A DNA stretch of 64,000 bases from DASVWZ01 sp963715675 (GCA_963715675.1 OY970265.1:2976001-3040000), one strand, 5' to 3'; counted from the first letter of the stretch, positions 33,696 through 42,436 are shown. A program made the numbers and translations. Notes: generated by a model not told the origin, from the letters alone.

Positions 33696-36245
33696 ATGCG
33701 CTACCCTTTGTGTGTGGAACGACGTCGGACGCTTACCGGGTACCTCGATGATTTTCTGCGCCGGGGCGATGAGATCGCCTACGTGCAGCGTCGCGGATAC
33801 CGCACCGTTCGGTGGTCGTATCGCGAGGTAGCGGAGACGGCGTTCCGGTTTGCCCGCGAATTGGAAGTTCGTTCCGTTGCCAAGGGCGACCGCGTCCTGC
33901 TTCATGCGCCGAATTCGGCCGAGTGGGTGGCGGCCTTCCTCGGCTGCGCGTTGCGCGGCGTGGTGGTTGTCCCCATGGACGACATCGCGTCTTCCGACTT
34001 CGCTCTTCGGGTGTTCGAACAAGTTAGCCCGAAGCTGATAGTGTGCTCGCGGGAGCACGCCCAAGACTCGCTCCCGACACTGCTTCTCGATGACCTCCGC
34101 GAAACCCTGGGCCGGCATTCGACCGGCCCCTGTGCCGCGCCGGATCTCGCCTCTGACGACAGCCTCGAAATCGTCTTCACCTCCGGCACTACCGCCGATC
34201 CCAAGGGCGTCGTAATCACGCACGGCAATGTTCTGGCGAATATCGCTCCACTCGAAACTGAAATCGCCAAGTATCTCAAGTACGAACGCTTCGTCCACCC
34301 GGTTCGTTTTCTGAACCTGCTGCCCCTCAGTCACGTTTTCGGGCAGTTTCTTGGCATCTTTCTTCCGCAACTCCTGGGTGGAACCGTCATTTTTCAGGAC
34401 ACACTCAAGCCTACGGAGATTATTGCCACGATTCGCCGCGAGCGCGTGTCGGTGCTGGTCGCGGTTCCGCGAGTATTGCAGTCGCTCAAAGAGAAAATCG
34501 AACGCGACCTCGAAGTGCACGATATCCCCGGAAACGCCCGCCTCGAAGCGTTCCGCCGAACGTTCCGGGCTTCCGAGGGCAAACATTTCTGGCAGCGGTG
34601 GTGGATGTTTCGCCGCATTCATCGCCGCTTTGGATGGAAATTCTGGGCTTTCATTTCCGGCGGCGCCGCGCTCGATGCGGAAACCGAAGAATTCTGGGGA
34701 CGCCTCGGCTACGCGGTCATCCAGGGCTACGGCCTGACCGAGACCACCTCAATCATCAGCGTCAACCATCCCTTCCACATGGGCAAAGGGTCGATCGGCA
34801 AAGTGTTGGCCGGGCGCGAGGTGAAGCTCTCCGAAGACGGCGAAATCCTGGTGCGCGGAGGCGGTGTCGCGGCCGGTTACTGGAACGGCAAGGAGCTTAC
34901 GCCGGTGTCCACGGACGAAGGCTGGTACCGCACCGGCGATGTCGGCGAACTCGACGCTGGCGGCAATCTTTATTTCAAAGGCCGCAAGAAGGAAGTCATC
35001 GTCACGCCCGCCGGCATGAACATCTATCCCGAGGATCTCGAAGCCGCCCTGCGCCGCCAGCCTGAAGTCAAAGATGCGATCGTGGTTCCTCTGGCTCGTG
35101 GCGGAAACGCTGAGCCTTGTGCGGTCGTGATCCTGCGCGACAGCGCCGATCCCGAGCCGGTCATCAAGCGCGCCAATGCGACTCTCGCCGGGTACCAGCG
35201 CATGAATTGCTGGTTGGTTTGGCCCGAGCAGGACTTTCCTCGCACCGCGACCCAGAAGCCGCGTCGTACCGTCATCGAGCAGGCAGTCCAAACTGGCATG
35301 GTGCATCCGGCTGAGCCGGCATCACGCGGTCCGCTGGCGGGGTTGATCGCTCGCGTCACCGGCCGCCCGCCGCAAGCGCTCTCGCCCAACGCCAATCTTG
35401 AATCGGACTTGAACCTCAGCTCGCTGGATCGCGTCGAGTTGCTGGGTGCGCTCGAAGACCGCTACCAGCTCGACCTGAGCGAAAGCCGTTTCGCCTCGAT
35501 GAGCACGGTCGGCGACCTGGAGCGCATGATCCAGGGCAACCTGCCCCCGCACGTCGAGTATCACTATCCGCGCTGGGCGCAACGCTGGCCCGTCACCTGG
35601 ATTCGCGTGGTCTCAAACTATCTTCTGCTGCGACCGGCGGTGTTTCTGCTGGGATGGCCGCGCATCGAGGGCCGCGGGAACCTGCGGGGAGTGCGCGGCC
35701 CGGTGCTGATGATCTGCAATCACATCAGCGACGTTGACGTTGGCCTCGTCATTGCAGCGCTTCCTCATCGCCTCGGCAACCGGCTGGCCACGGCCGCCGG
35801 AGGTGAAGCGCTGGAAGCGTTGCGCACGCCGCTTCCATCCCGCGGTGCGATTGGCAGAGCCTACGACCGAGTCCAGTGGGTCCTCGGCATTGCCCTGCTC
35901 AACCTTTTCCCACTGCCCCGCGAAGCCGGATTCCGCGACAGCTTTGCTTTCGCCGGAGAGGCGATTGACCGCGGCTACAGCGTTCTGGTTTTTCCCGAAG
36001 GCCGCCACACCGACGACGGCAAGCTGCATCCCTTTCGCGCCGGGATCGGGCTGTTGGCCAACAATCTCGGCGTGCCGATAGTGCCCATGCGCATTGACGG
36101 CCTGTTCGAGTTGAAAAAGGCCGGCAAGAGATTCTCCCGCCCCGGCCTGGTTCGAATCAGGATCGGCTCGCCCGTCCAATTTCCACCCGGCGCCCCACCC
36201 TGGCAGATCGCCCACGAGCTACAGAAAAAAGTCGGAGACCTTTAG
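33696..36245 (+). CDS. Fused acyl-CoA/ACP ligase, acyl carrier domain and PlsC acyltransferase
   Basis: The product is about 849 residues from ATG 33696. An AMP-forming ligase domain spans about residues 10-530 (P-loop TSGTTADPKGVV, GYGLTETTSIIS, YRTGDVGELD, KGRKKEVIV). An acyl-carrier domain follows (about 560-620) with the phosphopantetheine Ser in NLNLSSLDRVEL. A PlsC acyltransferase domain ends the protein (about 650-845: HX4D in NHISDVD, FPEGRHTDDG, VPIVPMRIDG). It could activate a fatty acid, hold it on its own carrier and esterify a lysophospholipid, much like Aas with a built-in carrier. The frame is open to 33606, but the extra residues look non-coding. Confidence 0.88.
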   Translation: MRYPLCVERRRTLTGYLDDFLRRGDEIAYVQRRGYRTVRWSYREVAETAFRFARELEVRSVAKGDRVLLHAPNSAEWVAAFLGCALRGVVVVPMDDIASSDFALRVFEQVSPKLIVCSREHAQDSLPTLLLDDLRETLGRHSTGPCAAPDLASDDSLEIVFTSGTTADPKGVVITHGNVLANIAPLETEIAKYLKYERFVHPVRFLNLLPLSHVFGQFLGIFLPQLLGGTVIFQDTLKPTEIIATIRRERVSVLVAVPRVLQSLKEKIERDLEVHDIPGNARLEAFRRTFRASEGKHFWQRWWMFRRIHRRFGWKFWAFISGGAALDAETEEFWGRLGYAVIQGYGLTETTSIISVNHPFHMGKGSIGKVLAGREVKLSEDGEILVRGGGVAAGYWNGKELTPVSTDEGWYRTGDVGELDAGGNLYFKGRKKEVIVTPAGMNIYPEDLEAALRRQPEVKDAIVVPLARGGNAEPCAVVILRDSADPEPVIKRANATLAGYQRMNCWLVWPEQDFPRTATQKPRRTVIEQAVQTGMVHPAEPASRGPLAGLIARVTGRPPQALSPNANLESDLNLSSLDRVELLGALEDRYQLDLSESRFASMSTVGDLERMIQGNLPPHVEYHYPRWAQRWPVTWIRVVSNYLLLRPAVFLLGWPRIEGRGNLRGVRGPVLMICNHISDVDVGLVIAALPHRLGNRLATAAGGEALEALRTPLPSRGAIGRAYDRVQWVLGIALLNLFPLPREAGFRDSFAFAGEAIDRGYSVLVFPEGRHTDDGKLHPFRAGIGLLANNLGVPIVPMRIDGLFELKKAGKRFSRPGLVRIRIGSPVQFPPGAPPWQIAHELQKKVGDL

Positions 36246-36283
36246 ACGTCCGCCAAGGAATTTCTCCGATGACGTGAACGCAG

Positions 36284-37411
36284 CTAGGGGTGCACGCCCT
36301 GAGCCTCGCCCATGCAGTGTGTCGCCGCTCCATCCTTAAGCTCCGGGACCTTCTTACTTTCTACATGCACCTTCAACCATTTGCGCAGCGGTTCAAGTAT
36401 TTTTTCCTCCGGGTCCGTCTCCGAATTAACACGAGACACCCAGAATGGGATGCCAAAGTAGTTAGCGAAACTCAGTTGCTGCACATGGTCTCCCCGCATG
36501 ACGGCCAGCGTGAAGAGTTGTCCTTCTGGGAAGTCCTTTCCGCTCGCAGAGTTCTGATGGACGCTCGTCTTCAGTCGTGGCTCCTCGAGCAGGTCCCGCA
36601 ACTGTTGAAACTCACCATCACTCAGTGAATCCTCAAAAGCGTGCGCGTTGACTTTGCCGCGGTTGTCCTGGGTGTTCCTCTCCATGCGGTAGCGCCTTGA
36701 CGCATCGACGACCACACAGGTCTCTTCTACTCTGCCCTGCGCGAAGTAATTGGATGCCCAACGCAAGAAGAAGTTGTCCTTGGGTGGTACGGCACCGCTC
36801 GCGGAAGTATCACCGTCTGGGCGAACCGCGCGCGGTGGCGACTCTGCTTCGACAGTTTGCTTCGCTGGTGTCGGCTCCCCTTGCGTGAGTTTCTTGGGTG
36901 GCATGCACCGATTCCGGTCGGACTCGGGAAGGTTAGTGTGAGGATATTTCTGCAGAGCATCGATCCAATGAATCAATGGATCGATGAAACTATCGAAGGG
37001 GCGGCGGGATTCCCGATCGACAAACGTCAAATTCTGAGTGAGGGAAGAACGAAGAATGCTGACGCGCAGTATGTCGCGCTGGTTTGTTACTAGTGGTGCG
37101 GGGATCTTCGGCTGACCGAGAGCGACAAGGTCTTTTTGGTTGAGCGCAGCCTTGAGATCGGCAAGGTTCGGGCCGTCGAGCATGCCTTCGAACGTCTCGA
37201 GACTGCTGGCCGTCTCGCGTTCGAGATGAAAAAGCCCGTCTCCACGAACCAGCGCGCACACATCATGGTCGAGGGTCGTCCGTTGCAGCCGGACAATAAA
37301 AGGACGATCTGACGGGGCCGAGAGCGGGACCTGCGAAGGGGCCGCCTGCTGGGCGAAACTGGCACCCGTAACTGCGAGAGCCGCAACGCCTGCAAAGAGC
37401 AGTCGATTCAT
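36284..37411 (-). CDS. Secreted hypothetical protein with internal duplication
   Basis: From the ATG at 37411 the product has 375 residues with a signal peptide (LLFAGVAALAVTGASFAQQ). Two similar halves (about 40-165 and 225-370) each have a core in which a Cys-Val-Val or Cys-Ala-Leu strand is followed by a dipping acidic helix (LSDGEFQQLRDLLEEPRL, LDGPNLADLKAALNQKDL), a strand region and an end near a Cys-Met (RNRCMPP, THCMGE). I do not recognise a named family. It converges with the ligase fusion and is divergent from sodC. Confidence 0.75.
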   Translation of the reverse strand: MNRLLFAGVAALAVTGASFAQQAAPSQVPLSAPSDRPFIVRLQRTTLDHDVCALVRGDGLFHLERETASSLETFEGMLDGPNLADLKAALNQKDLVALGQPKIPAPLVTNQRDILRVSILRSSLTQNLTFVDRESRRPFDSFIDPLIHWIDALQKYPHTNLPESDRNRCMPPKKLTQGEPTPAKQTVEAESPPRAVRPDGDTSASGAVPPKDNFFLRWASNYFAQGRVEETCVVVDASRRYRMERNTQDNRGKVNAHAFEDSLSDGEFQQLRDLLEEPRLKTSVHQNSASGKDFPEGQLFTLAVMRGDHVQQLSFANYFGIPFWVSRVNSETDPEEKILEPLRKWLKVHVESKKVPELKDGAATHCMGEAQGVHP

Positions 37412-37564
37412 GGTGCCGCCGTAGCGTTCGCCTTTCGCTGCAATTGTACTCGTGGTCCACGGTGCCGTCACCACGCGACCGGTGGCCTTGACCGAGGTCG
37501 GCGTTTTCTTTCTTGACTTCCCGATCTGTGCTTGTTCTTCCCTCCAGAACGTCCCTCCAGCGGC

Positions 37565-37570
37565 TATAAT
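37565..37570 (+). promoter_or_regulatory. TATAAT hexamer just before sodC start
   Basis: A perfect -10 hexamer ends 7 nt before the preferred sodC ATG at 37578, so the transcript would be leaderless or nearly so. No clear -35 is seen at the expected spacing. Confidence 0.4.
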
Positions 37571-37577
37571 GCGCTTT

Positions 37578-38099
37578 ATGAAAGCTCACATCCTGTTTGC
37601 TCTGCCTGTCGCCGTTCTGGCGATCGCCTCTACCGCTGCCGCGAAAAGCGTGAAAGTCGAACTGAAGGACGCTCAGGGAAAGAGCGTTGGAACCGCCAAG
37701 GTCACGCCTGAGGGAAACGGCGTCGAAGTCAGCCTCAACTTGCAGGGCTTGCCGCCGGGCGAGCATGGTATCCACTTCCATCAGAATGCCAAGTGCGATG
37801 GCCCTGACTTCAAATCGGCGGGCGGCCACTTCAATCCGGAAGGAAAGAAGCACGGCCTGCAAAACCCGGACGGTCACCATGCCGGCGACATGATGAACTT
37901 CACGGTGGACGCGAATGGCAAGGCCAAGGGACGCGTTTCCGACAATGACGTCAACCTGGGTCCGGCCGCCGACAAGCACTCGCTATTCGCCAACGGCGGG
38001 ACAGCGCTGATGATTCATGCCAAGGCGGATGATATGAAGACCGACCCGTCTGGGAACTCCGGCGATCGGATCGCGTGCGGCGTGATTATGGGGAAGTGA
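37578..38099 (+). CDS. sodC: Cu-Zn superoxide dismutase, secreted
   Basis: The 173-residue product has a signal peptide (ILFALPVAVLAIASTAAA). The SodC beta-barrel keeps the metal ligands: HGIHFHQNAKC for the first Cu His pair, a His-containing loop with GGHFNPEGKKHG, HHAGDM for the zinc-side ligands, and the C-terminal GDRIACGVI, whose Cys pairs with the earlier Cys. It detoxifies superoxide in the periplasm. The ATG at 37578 is preferred. An upstream in-frame ATG at 37569 overlaps the TATAAT hexamer. Confidence 0.93.
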   Translation: MKAHILFALPVAVLAIASTAAAKSVKVELKDAQGKSVGTAKVTPEGNGVEVSLNLQGLPPGEHGIHFHQNAKCDGPDFKSAGGHFNPEGKKHGLQNPDGHHAGDMMNFTVDANGKAKGRVSDNDVNLGPAADKHSLFANGGTALMIHAKADDMKTDPSGNSGDRIACGVIMGK

Positions 38100-38110
38100 G
38101 CCTCGGAAGC

Positions 38111-38174
38111 CAGGAGTCAGGAATCAGGGACCGCTTTCTCGTCTGACTCCTGACTACTGATTCCTGACTCCTAG
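38111..38174. repeat. Inverted repeat between sodC and the VTT gene
   Basis: CAGGAGTCAGGAATCAG (38111-38127) is nearly a perfect reverse complement of 38157-38173. A second shorter copy of the CTGACTCCTGACT motif lies at about 38143-38155. A long stem of 16 bp is possible, with a 29-nt loop. It may act as a terminator or be a dispersed intergenic repeat. Confidence 0.65.
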
Positions 38175-38186
38175 CTTCTCGCCACA

Positions 38187-38855
38187 TTGAAAACCATCAA
38201 ACACATATTCGTCCGGTACTCGGCGTTCCTCTGGGCAATCCTGAAACCTCTGGGCGCCTGGGGAGTGCTCGCGTTTGCGGCGCTGGACTCCAGCTTCATT
38301 GGAATGCCCATCGACGCGGTGGTGGCCAGCTATGTGTACAGCAACCGCGCGCGCTTCCTTTTGTATGTGATCATGGCCTCGGCGGGATCGGCGCTGGGCA
38401 GCATCGTAATTTATGCGATCGGCTACGCGGGCGGCGAGGAGCTGCTGAGGAAGCGGATTCCCGCGGCTCGATTTGAAAAAATCCATTCCGCCTTTGACAA
38501 GCATCCGTTCTGGGCGTTGATGTTCCCCGCCATGCTGCCTCCGCCGACACCATTCAAGCTGTTTGTGCTGGCGGCAGCGGTTTCCGAAATGAGCTTTGTG
38601 CGGTTTCTGCTGGCGATCTTCTCCGGGCGCATGGTGCGATTCCTCATCCTGGCGGGACTCACCATGAAGTTTGGCCCGGACGTGGTGCGGCTGTTCGGAA
38701 ACCTCTTCCGCCAGCACATCTACCTGGTATTGGGTAGTGTCGGGCTAGCGGCACTTGGGTGGCTTTTGCAACGCAGGCGGGCCGCCCAGAAAGGTGGCCT
38801 TGAAGCAGAAGTACAACCGGAATCGCAGAGCAAGAGCGGGCAGCGGGCCGGTTGA
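38187..38855 (+). CDS. VTT/DedA-type membrane protein
   Basis: The 222-residue polytopic protein has the VTT (SNARE-associated/DedA) layout: hydrophobic segments around an amphipathic re-entrant region (ALDSSFIGMPIDAVVASYVY), a G-rich core (ASAGSALGSIVIYAIGYAGG) and a Pro-rich loop (MFPAMLPPPTPFKLFVLAAA). DedA proteins are linked to lipid flipping and membrane homeostasis. YqaA-type members are the closest by architecture. The start is a TTG at 38187 with no strong Shine-Dalgarno sequence. The hydrophilic C-terminal tail is Gln/Ser rich. Confidence 0.85.
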   Translation: MKTIKHIFVRYSAFLWAILKPLGAWGVLAFAALDSSFIGMPIDAVVASYVYSNRARFLLYVIMASAGSALGSIVIYAIGYAGGEELLRKRIPAARFEKIHSAFDKHPFWALMFPAMLPPPTPFKLFVLAAAVSEMSFVRFLLAIFSGRMVRFLILAGLTMKFGPDVVRLFGNLFRQHIYLVLGSVGLAALGWLLQRRRAAQKGGLEAEVQPESQSKSGQRAG

Positions 38856-38914
38856 GGTTGAGTGGCACGGGCCAGGACGCCCGCGCCCAAATCGTGCAAA
38901 GTTGATCAGGGGGT

Positions 38915-39445
38915 CTAAGCTGCGGTGAAGCGGTCGCCTGCTTCGCTCCTCGATCCAGACAGCGCTTTCAATGCCACGGGCGTCGCAAACATCAATGCCG
39001 TGAACAGCAGATCGCCTTCCAGCGCATGGCGGAAGAACGGCAGGGCGGCGGTATAGGACATGAGGACGCCCGCAAAGTTCTTCGGGTACATGTCGAGCCA
39101 GGCCCAAGCCGCCAGATTCGATACCAGGTAGAAAGAAATCGAGCCAGCCAGCGCGGCGCCGATGACCGGCAACGGCTTGGCGTTCTGGCGGAGCCTGGTC
39201 CCCAGCCACAGTACCGCGGCATACCAGGCAAAGGTCACGAAGTGATCCAGAGAAAACGGGTATTTGTAAACCAGCGTGGTCAGCACCACATCGGAAACGG
39301 CGAACAACGCTAGAGGTATCCAGAGCTGACGACGGGATCCGCGAGCCCCAAAAAACAGCAGCGATCCCGTCACCGGAGTAAACATCCAGGGATGGGGCAG
39401 GAAGCGGACAGCTATCGCAAGCACTATGAATAAGTAAGCCAGCAT
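38915..39445 (-). CDS. DUF6580-type membrane protein
   Basis: From the ATG at 39445 (GAGGTG upstream) the product has 176 residues, with five hydrophobic segments. It has the motifs HPWMFTPVTGSLLFFGARG and YPFSLDHFVTFAWYAAVLWL, typical of the DUF6580 family of putative small transporters related to ECF-type S components. The ligand is unknown. It converges with the VTT gene, and the metal-dependent-hydrolase-like gene lies 64 nt upstream on the same strand. Confidence 0.75.
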   Translation of the reverse strand: MLAYLFIVLAIAVRFLPHPWMFTPVTGSLLFFGARGSRRQLWIPLALFAVSDVVLTTLVYKYPFSLDHFVTFAWYAAVLWLGTRLRQNAKPLPVIGAALAGSISFYLVSNLAAWAWLDMYPKNFAGVLMSYTAALPFFRHALEGDLLFTALMFATPVALKALSGSRSEAGDRFTAA

Positions 39446-39508
39446 GATCACCTCGTGTATTCGATTGTGGCGCGTGGGCGTGGGCGGCGTCAAGTTGCGG
39501 GTCGAAAT

Positions 39509-40543
39509 TCAATCGGGAGGTTCTTGTTGCCGCGAGCCGAACCGCTCTTCGACTACGCGCAAATTGCGGTCTAGTTCTACGGTTCCCGACAGGACGTTCC
39601 GCCCGATTCGTCCCGAATAGTCGAAGCGCTCGTCCTTGAAACGAACGATGTAGCCACCGGAGTCGAGGGGCTCTGTCTCTGTGATTGGGTATTTCGCCCA
39701 ATCCAGGTATACGCGGCCCAGGTATGATCGCTTCGCCGCCAGGGTGGCCGGCGTTTCCTCCGGCTTGTAGTGGATTAGCATGTTGCCTTCGGGATCGACG
39801 TCGGAGTCAGGGGAATCTACCATGGTGAGCGCATAAAAGCTGGGCGCTTCGACCACGCCCACCCATTGGAATGGATTCCACCACAGAGGATAGGCGGAAA
39901 CGCGCACTGGATCTGCGTTTTCGTAGGTGCGGGCTCCCAGAGCGTTGACCGCGCGGCGGTGCTCGAAGTCGCGCAGTCCCCAGAGCGCCACCACGCCAAG
40001 CAGCGCGATGGTTGCGCCCCAACGGCCGGGGGGCGTCTTGCGGCGCACTCCCAGGTCGCTGTCAATGAAGGCGAAGAAGGACGGCACCACTAGTCCGCCG
40101 ATCAGCAGCACCAACATAATCGGCTCGACAATGAAAACGATGTCCCACGCGTACCACTTCTCGGAAAACGGCCAGAGGGGGCGCAACCCGTAGTTGTTGG
40201 TGAAGTCGAGCAGGAGGTGGCTAAGGCCTGCGAGGTAGGCGAATGCGAACAGCAGTCCCCAGCGCGGCGGCAGATCTGGATTTCGGGTCTTGCGTCCCCG
40301 GATCCGCCAGATCAGATACATGACCCCGACCACCAGCGCCGAGGTCAGAACCAGGCCGAAAAAGGAATGGGTGAAGCCGCGATGGTGAGCGAAGCCGAAA
40401 ACCGGTCCTTTGAAACTGGCGAACACATCGAGATCAGGGGCTTCCGCAGCCAGGGTGACCGTCGCCGTGGCCAGCGCAGTCTTGCGGTTCAGTCCGGCCC
40501 TTCCCAGGCAGGCGCCGGTTAGAAAATGAGTGATCGGTTCCAA
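39509..40543 (-). CDS. Membrane-bound YdjM/LexA-binding-type metal-dependent hydrolase
   Basis: The product is about 344 residues when started at a TTG at 40543 (LEPITHFLTGACLGRAG). Membrane segments surround the conserved HHRGFTHSFF and LSHLLLDFTNNYG motifs, whose His/Asp residues define the YdjM-type metal-dependent hydrolase family. The C-terminal 150 residues form a soluble beta-rich part. The substrate is not known. The upstream sequence contains TACACT 9 nt before the TTG, consistent with a short leader. The frame is open to 40663 but without a start signal. Confidence 0.75.
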   Translation of the reverse strand: MEPITHFLTGACLGRAGLNRKTALATATVTLAAEAPDLDVFASFKGPVFGFAHHRGFTHSFFGLVLTSALVVGVMYLIWRIRGRKTRNPDLPPRWGLLFAFAYLAGLSHLLLDFTNNYGLRPLWPFSEKWYAWDIVFIVEPIMLVLLIGGLVVPSFFAFIDSDLGVRRKTPPGRWGATIALLGVVALWGLRDFEHRRAVNALGARTYENADPVRVSAYPLWWNPFQWVGVVEAPSFYALTMVDSPDSDVDPEGNMLIHYKPEETPATLAAKRSYLGRVYLDWAKYPITETEPLDSGGYIVRFKDERFDYSGRIGRNVLSGTVELDRNLRVVEERFGSRQQEPPD

Positions 40544-40667
40544 AGCCGGTTGAGTGTATCGCGAGTCAACACAAATTTGTTCTAGATTATGATACTCTGC
40601 GCCGCCGACGCCGTTTGCGGTCGACGCTACCGCACATCCGGCGGGCACTGGTGTATGTGCCACAGGG

Positions 40668-40901
40668 TCACTTCATCTGCTCATACCCCGTGCACTGCAG
40701 TACCGGAAGACGAGGGTACTTCGGAAAGCCCGGGTCGGTTGCCGCACGTCCGCATTGGTAGAACGTTGTGTCCCGATCGGACCTGATCAGACGCACATGC
40801 TCGCAGGTCGCGCACAAACCGACCCTCTTGCGCTCGCCATTGATCTCGGAATCGTCACGCACCTTAGCAGAATACGCCCAGACTTCAACCGGCCAGCGCA
40901 T
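40668..40901 (-). CDS. Small Cys-rich conserved protein
   Basis: The 77-residue product has a core with LCATCEHVRLIRSDRDTTFY, QCGR and PKYPRLPVLQCTGY. Four Cys residues (CxxC plus two) could bind zinc or a similar metal. It begins 6 nt after the stop of the lipid-kinase gene, so translation is probably coupled. Such short proteins are conserved in acidobacterial genomes to my knowledge, but no function is assigned. Confidence 0.7.
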   Translation of the reverse strand: MRWPVEVWAYSAKVRDDSEINGERKRVGLCATCEHVRLIRSDRDTTFYQCGRAATDPGFPKYPRLPVLQCTGYEQMK

Positions 40902-40907
40902 TGACCG

Positions 40908-41879
40908 CTATTTCCGCAGCTTCGGCGATTGAACCGCAGGCCCGGGCAGGAGCAGCCAGAGCGCGTCGGGCACCATGCTGATCCTCGCCGGAAGGGTGCC
41001 TAGCAGTTCGCCGTCCGCTTCCACGAAGATGCGGGATTTTGTCTCGGGCCGCTGCTCCAGCGGGTGGCAGGTTGCTTCCAGACTGTCGAGCAGTTCAACA
41101 CCCGGCACTCGCCACTTGGTCCCCAGCATTCCCCGCACCACATAGCGCAGGTACGCAATCCGGCTGTGCGTGTGAAACAACACGAGGCGAAGATTCTCCC
41201 GGTCAAGAGATGCGCCCGGCGCAAGTTCGCGCAGAACTCCGCCGAAATTGCGGATGCGCACTGCCAGCAACTGTGACACTTCGGCCCGGCGCGACTGGCC
41301 GGCACCGGTAGTTTCCACGGCAAAAGCCTCCATTTTGTGGGTAAGCCAGAGCTGCATCGCCTTGGCGTAGTAGGCAGCGATGCCGAGAGTCTGCTTTGAC
41401 GCGGAATTCAACTTGTAAAACACCTGGGCATCGACTCCGATGCCGACGGTAACGATGAAATAGCATGCGGCAGTCTGCTGTTGAAGGTTTTGATAGGCAA
41501 CGCGGCCGACGGCAAACCGCCGCGGCTCACCTTGAATCGCGGCAGCCGCAGCTCTGGCCGGGGAAAGCGGCACCCCGAGGTCATGCGCCAGCGAATTCGC
41601 CGTGCCCAGGGGGATGATTCCCAACGCCGCGTCCGCGCCAATCATGCCCTGCAACACGTCGTGCACCGTACCATCGCCGCCGCAGGCAAATACCGTATCG
41701 CATCCCTGCGCGATCGCCTGCTTCACCTGTATGGATGTGTCTCCGGCTGCGACAGTCGGTGCCGCCGCGGCCTCCACCCCGGCATTCTGCAGCGTGCTTA
41801 CCGCCGACTGCACGTCGGCGGAACGCCGGTCACACCGCCGTCCGGAGAGCGGGTTGTAGAGCAGAATGGCTTTTCGCAT
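40908..41879 (-). CDS. Diacylglycerol-kinase-type lipid kinase
   Basis: This 323-residue DAGK-catalytic-fold protein of the DgkB/YegS/BmrU group has the ATP-binding GGDGT (VFACGGDGTVHDVLQGM) and LGIIPLGTANSLAHDLGVPL. The C-terminal half carries the beta-sandwich lobe (VDGE-like VEADGELLG). Members phosphorylate diacylglycerol or other lipids on the cytoplasmic membrane face. It is co-transcribed with the small Cys-rich gene, which starts 6 nt after its stop. Confidence 0.9.
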   Translation of the reverse strand: MRKAILLYNPLSGRRCDRRSADVQSAVSTLQNAGVEAAAAPTVAAGDTSIQVKQAIAQGCDTVFACGGDGTVHDVLQGMIGADAALGIIPLGTANSLAHDLGVPLSPARAAAAAIQGEPRRFAVGRVAYQNLQQQTAACYFIVTVGIGVDAQVFYKLNSASKQTLGIAAYYAKAMQLWLTHKMEAFAVETTGAGQSRRAEVSQLLAVRIRNFGGVLRELAPGASLDRENLRLVLFHTHSRIAYLRYVVRGMLGTKWRVPGVELLDSLEATCHPLEQRPETKSRIFVEADGELLGTLPARISMVPDALWLLLPGPAVQSPKLRK

Positions 41880-41951
41880 GGAGTCAGGTGGATTGTACTG
41901 GAAGGGGGCGACTGGGGATGGTTCACAACCTCCGCGGCGATTTGATGGAAT

Positions 41952-41970
41952 CTACTATTGCGAATAGTAG
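41952..41970. promoter_or_regulatory. Palindromic operator CTACTATT-GCG-AATAGTAG
   Basis: Perfect 8-nt arms flank a 3-nt centre, immediately followed by TACACT at 41971-41976, a -10-like hexamer. The GGAGGT ribosome site (41983-41988) and the ATG at 41994 follow. A palindrome overlapping the -35 position is typical of a repressor site. TAC/GTA-rich arms recall BlaI/MecI operators, but the regulator is unknown. Confidence 0.5.
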
Positions 41971-41993
41971 TACACTGTTTGTGGAGGTGTTCA

Positions 41994-42359
41994 ATGACTC
42001 AAGTTGCAAGATCTTCTTTTTGGTTACTTCTTATGGTGGTGATCCTTCTTGCCCCGTTAACCCTTTTCGCCCAGGACAAGCCTAGTTCAGACGTCAGTAT
42101 CACGGGCTGCCTGCAGAAGGGCGTGGAGGCGGGCGGCTTTTATCTGACCGACGCGAGCGGCAAGACTTATGAACTGCAAAGCAAGGCGAACCTCGCGGAA
42201 CATGTGGCGCATCAAGTCACAGTGACTGGGCAGGTTGTGCAGAATTCCCCGGCAAAAGAAGCAAAGCTCGCGGAGTCCGAGAAGAAAGAAGCCAGCGGCA
42301 AGACTTATCAAGACTTAAAGGTAACAGGGCTGACGATGGTCAGCACTTCCTGCAAGTAA
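41994..42359 (+). CDS. Small secreted DUF5818-like protein
   Basis: From the ATG at 41994 (GGAGGT 5 nt upstream) the product has 121 residues. A signal peptide (SSFWLLLMVVILLAPLTLFA) is followed by a compact OB-like beta domain (SITGCLQKGVEAGGFYLTDA, GKTYELQSKANLAEHVAHQV, KVTGLTMVSTSC). The GCL motif and the GKTYEL strand fit DUF5818-type exported proteins common in Acidobacteria. The role is unknown. It has its own palindromic operator and a strong terminator (42386-42428), so it is a self-contained regulated unit. Confidence 0.75.
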   Translation: MTQVARSSFWLLLMVVILLAPLTLFAQDKPSSDVSITGCLQKGVEAGGFYLTDASGKTYELQSKANLAEHVAHQVTVTGQVVQNSPAKEAKLAESEKKEASGKTYQDLKVTGLTMVSTSCK

Positions 42360-42385
42360 CTATCCTCTGGCTTTATGGTTTGCCG

Positions 42386-42428
42386 TCCCACGCCCTTTGG
42401 CCGCAGCGAAGGAGCGTGGGATTTGTTT
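42386..42428 (+). terminator. Rho-independent terminator of the DUF5818-like gene
   Basis: TCCCACGC (42386-42393) pairs with GCGTGGGA (42414-42421). The stem can extend inward through CCTT/AAGG, and TTTGTTT follows at 42422-42428. It lies 27 nt after the stop codon. It is the clearest terminator in the window. Confidence 0.75.
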
Positions 42429-42436
42429 CCTGATGC

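Noticed and set aside
33561..34622. Minus-strand open frame opposite the ligase domain
   Set aside because: It overlaps a well-supported multidomain gene and crosses the fabG start. It has no recognisable motifs.
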